This document shows, piece after piece, positions 36,089 through 47,513 of a stretch of 64,000 bases of DNA (positions within the stretch are counted from its first letter, which is position 1; each line of letters starts with the position of its first letter). Source of the stretch: Beijerinckiaceae bacterium (GTDB lineage: Bacteria; Pseudomonadota; Alphaproteobacteria; Rhizobiales; Beijerinckiaceae); the NCBI GenBank assembly GCA_947475995.1, contig CANJNI010000013.1:38390-102389 (forward strand). The letters run 5' to 3'. A program made the position numbers and the translations under genes. The notes under the pieces are model-generated. The model was not told the origin of the DNA. It worked only from the letters and a program-made list of their open reading frames with translations, and ran no database searches.

Positions 36089-36538
36089 ATGGCGATGACA
36101 ATGACCGGGGAGGTGCACCTTCCGGCTGACCGGCAGACGGTCTGGGACAAGCTCAACGATCCGGAAGTCCTGAAGGCCTGCATCCCGGGCTGCCAGACCC
36201 TTGATCGCACGGGCGAAAACGGCTTTTCGGCCGTCGTGAAGCTGAAGGTCGGGCCGGTCAGCGCCACCTTCAAGGGCAATGTCGAGCTGCAGGATCTCGA
36301 CCCCCCGAACGGCTACAAGATCGCCGGACAGGGCGAAGGCGGGGTCGCGGGTTTCGCCAAGGGCGGCGCCAAGGTTTCGCTGAGCGACGCCGAGGGCGGC
36401 GGCACCATCCTGCGCTACGATGTGGAAGCCAACGTGGGCGGCAAGATCGCCCAGCTCGGCGCGCGTCTCATCGACGGCGTGGCGAAGAAGAACGCCGACG
36501 CATTTTTCGCCAACTTCGGGAAAATTATGCAGCAATAG
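36089..36538 (+). CDS. coxG: CoxG-like carbon monoxide dehydrogenase accessory protein (SRPBCC)
   Basis: A 149-residue START/SRPBCC-fold protein. The family core is visible: VHLPADRQTVWDKLNDPEVLKACIPGCQTL, then SATFKGNVELQDLDPPNGYKIAG and GGTILRYDVEANVGGKIAQLGARLIDG. CoxG anchors or binds lipophilic partners such as quinones for CO-dehydrogenase-type enzymes; recent work on Mo-CODH ties it to menaquinone transfer. Start ATG 36089 follows GGCGAGGG. It is the first gene of the cox cluster; the next two genes on the other strand look like an insertion before coxS. Confidence 0.93.
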   Translation: MAMTMTGEVHLPADRQTVWDKLNDPEVLKACIPGCQTLDRTGENGFSAVVKLKVGPVSATFKGNVELQDLDPPNGYKIAGQGEGGVAGFAKGGAKVSLSDAEGGGTILRYDVEANVGGKIAQLGARLIDGVAKKNADAFFANFGKIMQQ

Positions 36539-36541
36539 CAT

Positions 36542-36730
36542 TCATTGATGCCGACCTCCACCGCCATCTTGGTCGCACAAAAAATTCTTATTTGACAATA
36601 CCCCCTTGCAAGTATTCATTGTGATGGAACAGTATTCTATCTTAATCGCGATTTCTTTCTCAATTTCTCTAATTATTTGTATAATTTTTTGACGGGAGTT
36701 TTCGTAATCGTCACCGTCCTTTTCTATCAT
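36542..36730 (-). CDS. small protein of unknown function in AT-rich islet
   Basis: A 62-residue protein read from ATG 36730, seven bases after a GGAGG site; the GTG at 36736 is too close to that site. It begins MIEKDGDDYENSRQ and continues with a strongly helical, charged segment (IIQIIREIEKEIAIKIEY) likely to form a coiled coil, followed by two cysteines. It starts 27 bases after the end of the 178-residue membrane protein gene and is probably co-transcribed with it. No family recognised; codon use is far more AT-rich than in neighbours. Confidence 0.55.
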   Translation of the reverse strand: MIEKDGDDYENSRQKIIQIIREIEKEIAIKIEYCSITMNTCKGVLSNKNFLCDQDGGGGRHQ

Positions 36731-36757
36731 ATCCACACCTCCGAAATCAAAGATGTC

Positions 36758-37294
36758 CTATTCTTGATTCGGACCGACAGCCGTTTCAATAGGAAGTATT
36801 GTATATTTCTGACTCAGTTGATCAATTTCGATACCGTTATTATTGATTAATTCCATATAATCTTTTGCTATTTCTTGGTATAAACCTATAAATATTTCGC
36901 GCAGATCCATTTCTTTTGTTTTATTACTGTAGCATAAATTTTTGTACTTCGCGCTAAATTCGCTTAAGACGGCTAACCCTGGACCGCTATTTTTAATAAC
37001 TAATTTAAGTTGGTCGTTCCGGATTTCGAAGGATAAAAATGGCAACACCGAGGCTTCTCTATAATTAAAATCTCTTTTTGACGCCACTATAGACAGATCC
37101 AACGAGGAATTTGAAAGTAAAAATGAATTATAGGCAACGATTGCAGACGTCGCAGATATCGAAATAGTACATATTTGTACTGCTTTTCTATATATTTTTT
37201 TTAACAAATTAATTGCAATTTTGTGAATTTTTCTTGCATCGGATTTAATATTTGCAATTTTTTCCGGCTCGTGTGTATTTATAAATTCATCCAT
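36758..37294 (-). CDS. single-pass membrane protein of unknown function in AT-rich islet
   Basis: A 178-residue protein from ATG 37294 (TTG at 37324 is an alternative). Layout: a basic, helical N-terminus (KSDARKIHKIAINLLKKIYRK), one membrane helix (about 40-60, CTISISATSAIVAYNSFLL), then a domain containing FEIRNDQLKLVIKNSGPGLAVLSEF. The N-x-G-x-G/A-x-A pattern of the latter resembles a beta-sandwich often seen in small membrane-anchored proteins of mobile islets, where the phrase reads like KNxGxGPA. Codon use is very AT-rich. Followed by a helical 62-residue protein. Function unknown; a defence or stress role is only a guess from islet context. Confidence 0.65.
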   Translation of the reverse strand: MDEFINTHEPEKIANIKSDARKIHKIAINLLKKIYRKAVQICTISISATSAIVAYNSFLLSNSSLDLSIVASKRDFNYREASVLPFLSFEIRNDQLKLVIKNSGPGLAVLSEFSAKYKNLCYSNKTKEMDLREIFIGLYQEIAKDYMELINNNGIEIDQLSQKYTILPIETAVGPNQE

Positions 37295-37581
37295 ATGATC
37301 GCTCGAATTCAGCAACTTCGACAACTTGACGGTAACAATTGATCAGCGGCGCTGCGGGGTCAACTGCAATTGATCGGACCAATTTGAATCGCGGGTAGAA
37401 TCCTAACGGTCCGACTTTCGTCGGTCGCCCCTTTGCTTGGCCGCTGAAAAGGGGCATATCAGGGCCGCTGCCGGAAACCGCTGCCGTGGGCTTCACGTAT
37501 GGCGGGATGAACGGTTACATTCATTTCGTGGTTTTGCCGCGCCATCCGGCGGGATGAAGCGGCCAGTCTGGAGGAAAGCCC
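37295..37581. other. gap between AT-rich islet and coxS
   Basis: 287 bases where composition returns to GC-rich. Contains a small hairpin CCGAC-TTTC-GTCGG at 37411-37424 without a T-tract, and the short direct repeat noted for the islet. The coxS promoter should lie here but was not clearly recognised. Confidence 0.4.
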
Positions 37582-38052
<471 letters not shown>

Positions 38053-38109
38053 GGCCGCCCTCCTCTTTTCATTGATTTTAGCCCTAGCGTTTCCACCCCG
38101 GAGGCAGCG

Positions 38110-40476
<2,367 letters not shown>

Positions 40477-40506
40477 GCCCGGCGGAACGACTTCAAGGAG
40501 ACGAGA

Positions 40507-41304
40507 ATGTATCCGTTCACCTATCACCAGCCTGAAAACGCGCGTAAGGCCGCGACGGTTGCGGGCAAGCTCGAAGACGCCAAGTTCCTCGCCGGCGGCA
40601 TGACGTTGCTGCCGACCATGAAGCAGCGTCTGGCGTCGCCCGCCAATCTTGTCGATCTCGCCAAGTGCGATGATCTTCGCGGCATCGAGGTCGCCGCCCG
40701 CAGCGTCACCATCGGGGCCATGACGCGCCATGTGGATGTGGCGAATTCCAAGGAATTGCAGGAAGCCATTCCGGCGCTGGCCGATCTTGCCGGCATGATC
40801 GGCGATCCGGCGGTGCGCAACCGCGGCACCATCGGCGGCTCGCTCGCCAACAATGATCCGGCGGCGGATTATCCCGCAGCCGCTCTGGCGCTCGGCGCGA
40901 CCATCGTGACCAACAAGCGCAAGATCGAGGCGGAACAATATTTCACCGGCCTGTTCGAGACAGCGCTGGAAGACGGCGAAGTCATCACCAAGGTGGTGTT
41001 CCCGATTCCCGCCAAGGCCGGTTACGAGAAGTTCCGCAACCCTGCCTCGCGTTACGCGATCGTCGGCGTCTTCGTCGCCAAGAAGGGCTCGGAAGTCCGC
41101 GTCGCCGTGACGGGCGCTGGCTCAAGCGGCGTGTTCCGCGCGACCAAGATCGAGGCGGCGCTGACGGCGAAGTTCTCCTCGAAGTCGCTGGAAGGCGTGA
41201 AGATGCCGGCCGAAGGCCTCAACAGCGACATTCATGCCGACGCTGAGTACCGTGCGCATCTCATCACCGTGATGGCGAAGCGCGCGACCGACAAGGCGAA
41301 GTAA
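40507..41304 (+). CDS. coxM: CO-dehydrogenase-like FAD-binding medium subunit
   Basis: A 265-residue FAD subunit of the same family. The two FAD-contact sites are visible: AKFLAGGMTLLPTMK (about 27-41) and IGDPAVRNRGTIGGSLANNDPAADYP (about 98-123). It takes electrons from CoxS and passes them to quinone or another acceptor. AAGGAGA ribosome-binding site. Together with CoxS and CoxL it forms the (alpha-beta-gamma)2 enzyme. Confidence 0.96.
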   Translation: MYPFTYHQPENARKAATVAGKLEDAKFLAGGMTLLPTMKQRLASPANLVDLAKCDDLRGIEVAARSVTIGAMTRHVDVANSKELQEAIPALADLAGMIGDPAVRNRGTIGGSLANNDPAADYPAAALALGATIVTNKRKIEAEQYFTGLFETALEDGEVITKVVFPIPAKAGYEKFRNPASRYAIVGVFVAKKGSEVRVAVTGAGSSGVFRATKIEAALTAKFSSKSLEGVKMPAEGLNSDIHADAEYRAHLITVMAKRATDKAK

Positions 41305-41323
41305 CCGTTTTGCACTGCAGTTA

Positions 41324-41440
41324 GCCCTCCTCCTGAGGAGCCCGCTTGCGGGCGTCTCGAAGGACGGAGGGCGGGCCACGCATCAGCCCGGTGATGAATT
41401 TGTGTCTGCGCTCATCCTTCGAGACGCAGCGGGATGAGGC
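41324..41440. repeat. dispersed palindromic repeat (GCCCTC...GAGGGC family)
   Basis: Unit 41324-41372 begins GCCCTCCTCCTGAGG and ends GAAGGACGGAGGGC, so ends pair; a partial inverted unit (CATCCTTCGAGACGCAG) follows to 41440. Lies between coxM and coxD. Same family as 22889-23007 and 55182-55302. Confidence 0.78.
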
Positions 41441-41495
41441 GTCGACAAACGGTGTCGCCTTCAAAAGCTCGCCCGGCGTGTGATAAAGGTGGCGT

Positions 41496-42410
<915 letters not shown>

Positions 42411-42412
42411 CA

Positions 42413-42949
42413 ATGAACGATACGCCCGTCCTGCAAACCGCCCCGGCCGGACCGGTACAGGGCCGTGAATGCGGTTCCTGCACTCTCTGCTGCAAGGTTC
42501 TGCATTTTGCCGATATCGACAAGCCCGCCGGCAAGTGGTGCCAGCATGTCGCGCAGGGTCGCGGCTGTTCGATCCACGCAACAAAACCGGATGTCTGCCG
42601 CGTCTATCATTGCGAGTGGATGCTCAATCCGAGCCTCGGCCCCGAATGGAAGCCGGATCGCGCCCGCTTCGTGATGGGCACCTACCCGGGCACGACGGCG
42701 CTGGCGGTGTGGCTCGATCCCGGCGCGCAGGGCGCGTGGCTGAAAGAGCCTTATTATTCGATGATCAAGCATTGGGCGCGCATCGCCCTCATCAACAACA
42801 CCTATGTGATGGTGCTGAACGGCAATCGCGTCACGGTCGTCCTGCCGACCGGCAATGCGGATCTCGGCCCGTTGGAGACCGGCGACAATATCGTGGTCTA
42901 CAATCAGGGCGGCACCTACAGCGCCGCAGTCGAGCGCGCAGCCGGATGA
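42413..42949 (+). CDS. cysteine-rich YkgJ/Zn-Fe-chelating-domain-like protein
   Basis: A 178-residue protein. The N-terminal half carries CGSCTLCC (about 20-27), KWCQH, RGCSI, DVCRVYHC: eight cysteines and two His in the pattern of the YkgJ metal-binding family. The C-terminal half (LKEPYYSMIKHWARIA) has no recognised motif. It lies between coxD and coxE, overlapping coxE by four bases. In this setting it may deliver or shield iron, zinc or sulfur for enzyme assembly; that is inference. Cox clusters from Oligotropha do not have an equivalent gene in this position as far as I recall. Confidence 0.8.
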   Translation: MNDTPVLQTAPAGPVQGRECGSCTLCCKVLHFADIDKPAGKWCQHVAQGRGCSIHATKPDVCRVYHCEWMLNPSLGPEWKPDRARFVMGTYPGTTALAVWLDPGAQGAWLKEPYYSMIKHWARIALINNTYVMVLNGNRVTVVLPTGNADLGPLETGDNIVVYNQGGTYSAAVERAAG

Positions 42950-44166
42950 GCGGGGGCGCGCCTGTCGAAGAAGGCGCGCTGGCGCGCAACATCATCTTCT
43001 TCGCACGCGCCCTGCGTGACGCAGGCCTGCCGGTCGGGCCGGGCGCGGCCATCGACGCCGTGCGGGCCATCGAGGTTGCGGGCGTCAGCAATCGCGAGGA
43101 TTTTCGCGCCGCGCTGCACAGCGTGTTCGTGAAGAAGCACGAACATACGCTGATCTTCGATCAGGCGTTCCGCATCTTCTGGCGCAAGCGCGGCTACATG
43201 GACAAGCTGCTTGCGATGCTGTCGCCGGTGGCGGAGCCTAAAAAGTCGGACACAAGCAAGCCGCAGGCGGGCGCAACGCGCGTCGCCGAAGCTCTCTTCA
43301 AAAAGCCCGACAAGGAAAAGCTTGAAGCCGCTGTCGAACTCGATGCGCGCTTCACCATGTCGGCGAGCGAGGTCCTGCAAAAAAAAGATTTCGCCCAGAT
43401 GAGCGCGGAAGAAATCGCTTATGCAAGACGGCAGATCGACCGTTTCGAGATGCGCGACGATGCGCGGCGCATCCGGCGCTTCGTGGCCGATGCGCGCGGC
43501 GACAGGATTGATCCGCGCGCGACGTTCAGGCGCTCCTTGCGTATGGGCGGCGGCGGCATCGAACTGGCGTTTCGCTCGCGTGCTGTGCGGCATCCGCCCA
43601 TCGTGGCCATCTGCGATATTTCCGGCTCGATGTCGGATTACACGCGCGTCTTCCTGCATTTCCTGCATGCGCTCACCGCCAAGCGCAGGCGCGTTCATAC
43701 ATTCCTGTTCGGCACGCGGCTGACAAACGTGACGCGCTCCCTGCGCCACAAGGACCCCGACGAGGCGCTGGCCGAATGTTCGGCGGGCGTCGAGGACTGG
43801 TCGGGCGGTACGCGCATCGCCTCGTCGCTGCATCTGTTCAACCAGCAATGGTCGCGGCGCGTGCTGGGACAAGGCGCCATCGTGATCCTGTTCAGCGACG
43901 GGCTGGAGCGAGATCCGGGCGGCGATCTGGCGCGCGAGATGGAGCGGCTGAAAAAGTCCTGCCGTCGCCTGGTATGGCTCAATCCGCTGCTGCGGTACGA
44001 CCGTTTCGAGGCGCGGGCGCTCGGCATCCGGGCGATGCTGCCCTTCGTGCACGAATTTCGGCCCGTGCATAATCTGGCGTCCATCGCGGACCTCTGCCGG
44101 GCGCTTTCGGGCGCGCAGGGCGGCGCAGCGGTCGATCCGCGCGAATGGTTGCGGCGCGCCGCGTGA
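42946..44166 (+). CDS. coxE: VWA-domain maturation protein CoxE
   Basis: A 406-residue CoxE-family protein. The von Willebrand A region has an intact metal-ion-dependent adhesion site, DISGSMSDY (about residue 223-231), and conserved SGGTRIASSL and SDGLERD segments. It pairs with the MoxR ATPase CoxD in inserting metal or sulfur into the active site. The ATG overlaps the preceding stop (ATGA). Followed at 47 bases by the first of three lipoproteins. Confidence 0.94.
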   Translation: MSGGAPVEEGALARNIIFFARALRDAGLPVGPGAAIDAVRAIEVAGVSNREDFRAALHSVFVKKHEHTLIFDQAFRIFWRKRGYMDKLLAMLSPVAEPKKSDTSKPQAGATRVAEALFKKPDKEKLEAAVELDARFTMSASEVLQKKDFAQMSAEEIAYARRQIDRFEMRDDARRIRRFVADARGDRIDPRATFRRSLRMGGGGIELAFRSRAVRHPPIVAICDISGSMSDYTRVFLHFLHALTAKRRRVHTFLFGTRLTNVTRSLRHKDPDEALAECSAGVEDWSGGTRIASSLHLFNQQWSRRVLGQGAIVILFSDGLERDPGGDLAREMERLKKSCRRLVWLNPLLRYDRFEARALGIRAMLPFVHEFRPVHNLASIADLCRALSGAQGGAAVDPREWLRRAA

Positions 44167-44213
44167 CGTCGGCTCTCCTACAGGCTAGATTTGCCCGAAA
44201 TCGGGGGACGAAC

Positions 44214-44540
44214 GTGCGCGGGCTTGTTTTTCTGACGGCGCTGGCGTTGGGCGGCTGCGGCCTGTTTTCGGGCGCGCCGACCAAGAACGACATTTACGCT
44301 CTGGTGCAGAACCTGGAAGGCCAGCCCTTCGGGGTGGACGGCGTCGCCTGCACATCCGCGGGCGAAGGCTACGATTGCCTTTTCGACGCCACGGTCATCA
44401 CCGGATACCAGACGACCGGCGTGGCGGACCGCAGGCCCGACTACAAGCGCGTGCGCATGTCCGGACGCTTCACGAAGACCGGCGAAAAGTGGGCTGTCGC
44501 GCAGGTGAAGCAGACGCCTGACGCCCCCACAACGAATTAG
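44214..44540 (+). CDS. small lipoprotein, tandem paralogue 1 of 3
   Basis: A 108-residue lipoprotein from GTG 44214 (SD-like GGGGGACG upstream). Lipobox LALGGC at the end of a short signal, then the shared mature domain with DIY, QPF, a Cys pair (VACTS and YDCLF), RPDYK and GRFTKTGEKW. The two cysteines should form a disulfide in the periplasm. The closely related genes at 44542 and 45045 show this is a local triplication. Function unknown; position inside the cox cluster suggests a role with the enzyme. Confidence 0.78.
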   Translation: MRGLVFLTALALGGCGLFSGAPTKNDIYALVQNLEGQPFGVDGVACTSAGEGYDCLFDATVITGYQTTGVADRRPDYKRVRMSGRFTKTGEKWAVAQVKQTPDAPTTN

Positions 44541-44541
44541 A

Positions 44542-44949
44542 ATGATGCAGCCGATATCATATGTTTTCGCAAACGCGCGAAGCGACGAAGCAGCCCGCTC
44601 GTCCGGCAGCGCGCTTGCGGGCTGTGCTTCAACGGCGATGACTGGATTTTTCGCGCTCCTGCTTTCGGGGTGCAACGCCTTCGACAGACCGCCAAACGCC
44701 GACGACATCTACAAGGTTGTCGCCGTCATGAAGGAACAACCGTTCAATATTGCAGCCGTGGCTTGCAAGGCGGCCGGATCGGGCGCTTACGAGTGCGGAT
44801 TTTCCGCAACCATCGTGACCGGATATCTGCCGGCCAATGGGGGCGAGATGCGGCCCGAATACAGGGTTGTCCAGATGTCGGGACGTTTCGCGAAAGCGGG
44901 CGATAAATGGGCGCGGGCCGATGCGACCGGGGGCCCAGAGGCGCGATGA
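44542..44949 (+). CDS. small lipoprotein, tandem paralogue 2 of 3
   Basis: A 135-residue protein if read from ATG 44542, one base past the preceding stop; ATG 44638 (MTGFFALLLSGC) is also possible. Lipobox LLLSGC. The mature region matches its neighbours: DDIYKVVAVMKEQPFN, a Cys pair (VACKA, YECGF), GYLP, RPEYR, GRFAKAGDKW. About half of the mature positions agree with paralogue 3. No family name was recognised. Confidence 0.75.
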   Translation: MMQPISYVFANARSDEAARSSGSALAGCASTAMTGFFALLLSGCNAFDRPPNADDIYKVVAVMKEQPFNIAAVACKAAGSGAYECGFSATIVTGYLPANGGEMRPEYRVVQMSGRFAKAGDKWARADATGGPEAR

Positions 44950-45044
44950 TGGCCATTCACCTCAAACCGCATCGGCAAAAGATGTCTGGACCGCGCGAAA
45001 ACCGGAATGGCCATTGCGGCCGGCCTGATGGCGCAGCGATCCCC

Positions 45045-45392
45045 TTGCGGCAACGCTCTCTCGACTGCCTGCCTTTGCCCGCCATGACGGCTGCTGCCCT
45101 GCTCCTTCTCTCGGGGTGCAATTTTTTCGACAAGCCGCCGGGCGCCGACGACATCTACAAGGCCGTCAGCGGCATGAAGGAGCAGCCGTTCAACATCGAG
45201 GGCGCGTCGTGCAAGCCTGCGGCGGGTGGCGCTTATGATTGCCAGTTCTCGGCCTCGATCGTGGCGGGCTATCTGCCCGGCTACGTCGGCGATACGCGGC
45301 CCGACTACAAGATCGTCCAGATTCACGGCCGCTTCAGCAAGACGGGCGACCGGTGGGCTGCCGCAGACGTGTCGCTGCTGACGACGCCCTGA
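45045..45392 (+). CDS. small lipoprotein, tandem paralogue 3 of 3
   Basis: A 115-residue protein from TTG 45045, chosen because it gives a positively charged signal (MRQRSLDC...) before the lipobox LLLLSGC; ATG 45084 would leave a very short signal. Mature part: DDIYKAVSGMKEQPFN, Cys pair (ASCKP, YDCQF), GYLPGY, RPDYK, GRFSKTGDRW. It closes the triplet; the first XdhC gene starts 68 bases downstream. Confidence 0.74.
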   Translation: MRQRSLDCLPLPAMTAAALLLLSGCNFFDKPPGADDIYKAVSGMKEQPFNIEGASCKPAAGGAYDCQFSASIVAGYLPGYVGDTRPDYKIVQIHGRFSKTGDRWAAADVSLLTTP

Positions 45393-45460
45393 CGGTTCTG
45401 TTTGAATTTGTCCCGCAGGGCGCTATATTCATTTGAACATTTCGGTTCGGGGAGACAGCC

Positions 45461-45784
45461 ATGCTGGCATCGGATGACGATATTCTGGCGCGAGCCGAGG
45501 AATGGCGGCGGGCCGGCCGTCAGGTGGCCATCGCGACCGTGATCGAGACCTGGGGCTCGGCGCCCCGTCCGGTCGGCAGCCATCTGGTGATCGACCACGA
45601 CGGCAATTTTCTCGGCTCGGTTTCGGGCGGCTGCGTCGAGGGCGACGTGGTGACGACCGCCATGGACGTGATCGAGGACAGCAAGGCGCGCAGCATCGAA
45701 TTCGGCGTTGCCGATGAAACCGCCTGGCGCGTGGGTCTGTCCTGCGGCGGCCGCATCAAGGTCTATGTCGAGAAGGTGGACTGA
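45461..45784 (+). CDS. XdhC/CoxF family protein, N-terminal part (split gene pair)
   Basis: A 107-residue protein equal to the first domain of XdhC/CoxI: VAIATVIETWGSAPRPVGSH, then GSVSGGCVEGDVVTTA and SCGGRIKVYVE. XdhC binds molybdenum cofactor, protects it and helps its sulfuration before insertion into xanthine-oxidase-type enzymes. Here the family is split: the Rossmann part is encoded by the following gene, whose ATG overlaps this stop. Such splits are known in other rhizobia. Confidence 0.92.
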   Translation: MLASDDDILARAEEWRRAGRQVAIATVIETWGSAPRPVGSHLVIDHDGNFLGSVSGGCVEGDVVTTAMDVIEDSKARSIEFGVADETAWRVGLSCGGRIKVYVEKVD

Positions 45785-46503
45785 TGCGTCTCGAACATTT
45801 GCGCGAACTCAATACGGCGAGGACCGAACGCCGCGCCATCGTGCTCATCACAGAAGTGACGGACGGCGCGCAGCGCGTCGTGCGCGGCGAAAGCATTGCA
45901 TCCGACCCGATGGCCGAGTTGCTCGACGCCGCCTTGCGGTCGGGCAAGAGCACGACCGTCGAGCATGAAGGCAAAAGCTATTTTCTGACTGTTCAGGTTC
46001 CGCCTGTCCGCATCATCGTGATCGGCGCAGTCCACATCTCGCAGGCGCTGGCCCCGATGGCGAAGCTTGCGGGCTTCGACATGACGATCATCGATCCGCG
46101 CACGGCCTTCGCGACGCCGGATCGTTTTCCGGACGTGAAACTGCTGGCCGAATGGCCGCAGACCGCATTGCCGCCGCTGAAGCCCGATCGCTACACGGCG
46201 ATGGCGCTCTTCACCCATGATCCGAAGATCGACGATCCGGGTCTGATCGAAGCCCTGAAAGCCGAATGCTTCTACATCGGCGCGCTGGGCTCGCGGAAGA
46301 CGCACGCCAAGCGTGTGGAACGCATGAAGGAAGTGGGCTTTACGGACGAGCAGCTCGGCCGCATCCGTGCGCCGATCGGACTGGACATCGGGTCCGTCAC
46401 GCCGTCCGAGATCGCGGTCGCGGTACTGGGCGAGATCATTCTGGCCCTGCGCAAGAAGCCGCTGCGCGATCCGAAGTCCGCAGCCGGGAGCAAGGCCGCG
46501 TGA
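45784..46503 (+). CDS. XdhC family protein, Rossmann part
   Basis: A 239-residue protein. An N-terminal domain (LEHLRELNTARTERRAIVLITEV) is followed by the XdhC Rossmann domain: PVRIIVIGAVHISQALAPMAKLAGF, DPRTAFATPDRFP, CFYIGALGSRKTHAKR and RIRAPIGLDIGSVTPSEIAVAV. Together with the upstream protein it rebuilds a full XdhC/CoxF. One-base overlap with the previous gene and an overlap with the next at 46500. Confidence 0.92.
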   Translation: MRLEHLRELNTARTERRAIVLITEVTDGAQRVVRGESIASDPMAELLDAALRSGKSTTVEHEGKSYFLTVQVPPVRIIVIGAVHISQALAPMAKLAGFDMTIIDPRTAFATPDRFPDVKLLAEWPQTALPPLKPDRYTAMALFTHDPKIDDPGLIEALKAECFYIGALGSRKTHAKRVERMKEVGFTDEQLGRIRAPIGLDIGSVTPSEIAVAVLGEIILALRKKPLRDPKSAAGSKAA

Positions 46504-47513
46504 AGTTTGGCGCAGTACCGATTGCGGAAAGCGCGGGCGGCATCGTCGCCCATGCGGTGAAGCGCGAAGGCCTGATACTCAAGAAGGGCGAGATCGTGCG
46601 GCCCGCCCATGTCGAAGCCCTGCGCGCTGCGGGCGTCGAGTCAATTGTGGTGGCGCAACTCGAAGGCGACGACGTCAGCGAGGACGAGGCTGCAGGCCGC
46701 CTGGCGCAGGCTGTGTCGGGACCGCACGTGCGCGTCGAGAAGCCTTTCACCGGCCGCTCGAACCTTTTCGCCGAAGCGGCTGGCGTGCTGGTGGTCGATG
46801 AGTCCATCATCGACCAGATCAATTCCCTCGATGAGCGCGTGACGGTTGCGACCCTGCCGAATTATCGCGCGGTGGTCGAAGGAGAGATGATCGGAACCGT
46901 GAAGATCATTCCATTCGCGGCCCCGCTCGAAACCGTGAATGCCGCGATTGCCGGCGCAGCGGCTCCTCCCATCCGGGTCGCCCCGTTCCGGCCCCTGAAG
47001 GTCGGCGTCGTTTCGACCTTGCTGCCAGGCCTGAAGGCTTCGGTGGTGACGAAAACGCTTCGAGTGATGGCCGAGCGGCTTGAACCTGCGGGCGCGACAA
47101 TCGTGGCGGATGTGCGCGTGCCGCACGACGCCGGGGAATTGCGCAAGGCGATCTGCGAAGTCGCTCCGAAAGCCGATCTGGTCGTCGTGTTCGGCGCGTC
47201 GGCCATCACGGACCGGCGGGACGTGATTCCGTCTGCTGTTGAAGCCGCAGGCGGTCGCATCGAACAACTGGGAATGCCGGTCGATCCGGGCAATCTTCTT
47301 CTGATCGCCAGCCTTGACGGCAAGCCCCTGCTGGGCGCGCCGGGCTGCGCGCGTTCGCCGAAGGAAAACGGCTTCGACTGGGTTTTGCAGCGCCTGCTGG
47401 CGGACATTCCGGTGACGGCGAAGGATATTCGCCGCATGGGGGTCGGCGGACTGTTGATGGAAATCGTGTCGCGCGGCCAGCCGCGTGAAGCGACGGGGGA
47501 GACGCATGAGTAA
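46500..47513 (+). CDS. molybdopterin-binding protein (MoeA/MogA-like domain)
   Basis: A 337-residue protein from GTG 46500, overlapping the XdhC stop. The C-terminal half has the molybdopterin-binding fold: LKVGVVSTLLPGLKAS, ADLVVVFGASAITDRRDVIPSAVEAAGG, LLLIASLDGKPLLGAPGCARSP. The N-terminal half (VAHAVKREGLILKKGEIV) looks like a MoeA-type domain. It probably acts in adding or handling molybdenum on the cofactor for CoxL. Found next to MocA-like genes in other genomes, as here. Confidence 0.88.
   Translation: MKFGAVPIAESAGGIVAHAVKREGLILKKGEIVRPAHVEALRAAGVESIVVAQLEGDDVSEDEAAGRLAQAVSGPHVRVEKPFTGRSNLFAEAAGVLVVDESIIDQINSLDERVTVATLPNYRAVVEGEMIGTVKIIPFAAPLETVNAAIAGAAAPPIRVAPFRPLKVGVVSTLLPGLKASVVTKTLRVMAERLEPAGATIVADVRVPHDAGELRKAICEVAPKADLVVVFGASAITDRRDVIPSAVEAAGGRIEQLGMPVDPGNLLLIASLDGKPLLGAPGCARSPKENGFDWVLQRLLADIPVTAKDIRRMGVGGLLMEIVSRGQPREATGETHE

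Larger units (their letters stand above)
36542..37345. other. AT-rich insertion between coxG and coxS
   Basis: From just after the coxG stop to about 37345, base composition drops sharply, with long A/T runs, while both flanks are GC-rich like the rest of the window. It carries two small genes on the minus strand, opposite to the cox genes. No integrase, transposase or inverted ends were found. A 9-base direct repeat CAATTGATC occurs at 37336-37344 and 37367-37375 near the right edge. Read as a horizontally acquired islet. Confidence 0.72.

Noticed and set aside
37385..37430. tRNA-like T-arm (GGGTAGAATCC) near the AT-rich islet, possible attachment site
   Set aside because: No acceptor or anticodon arms can be folded around it, the loop is a poor match, and there is no integrase or matching second copy at the left edge.
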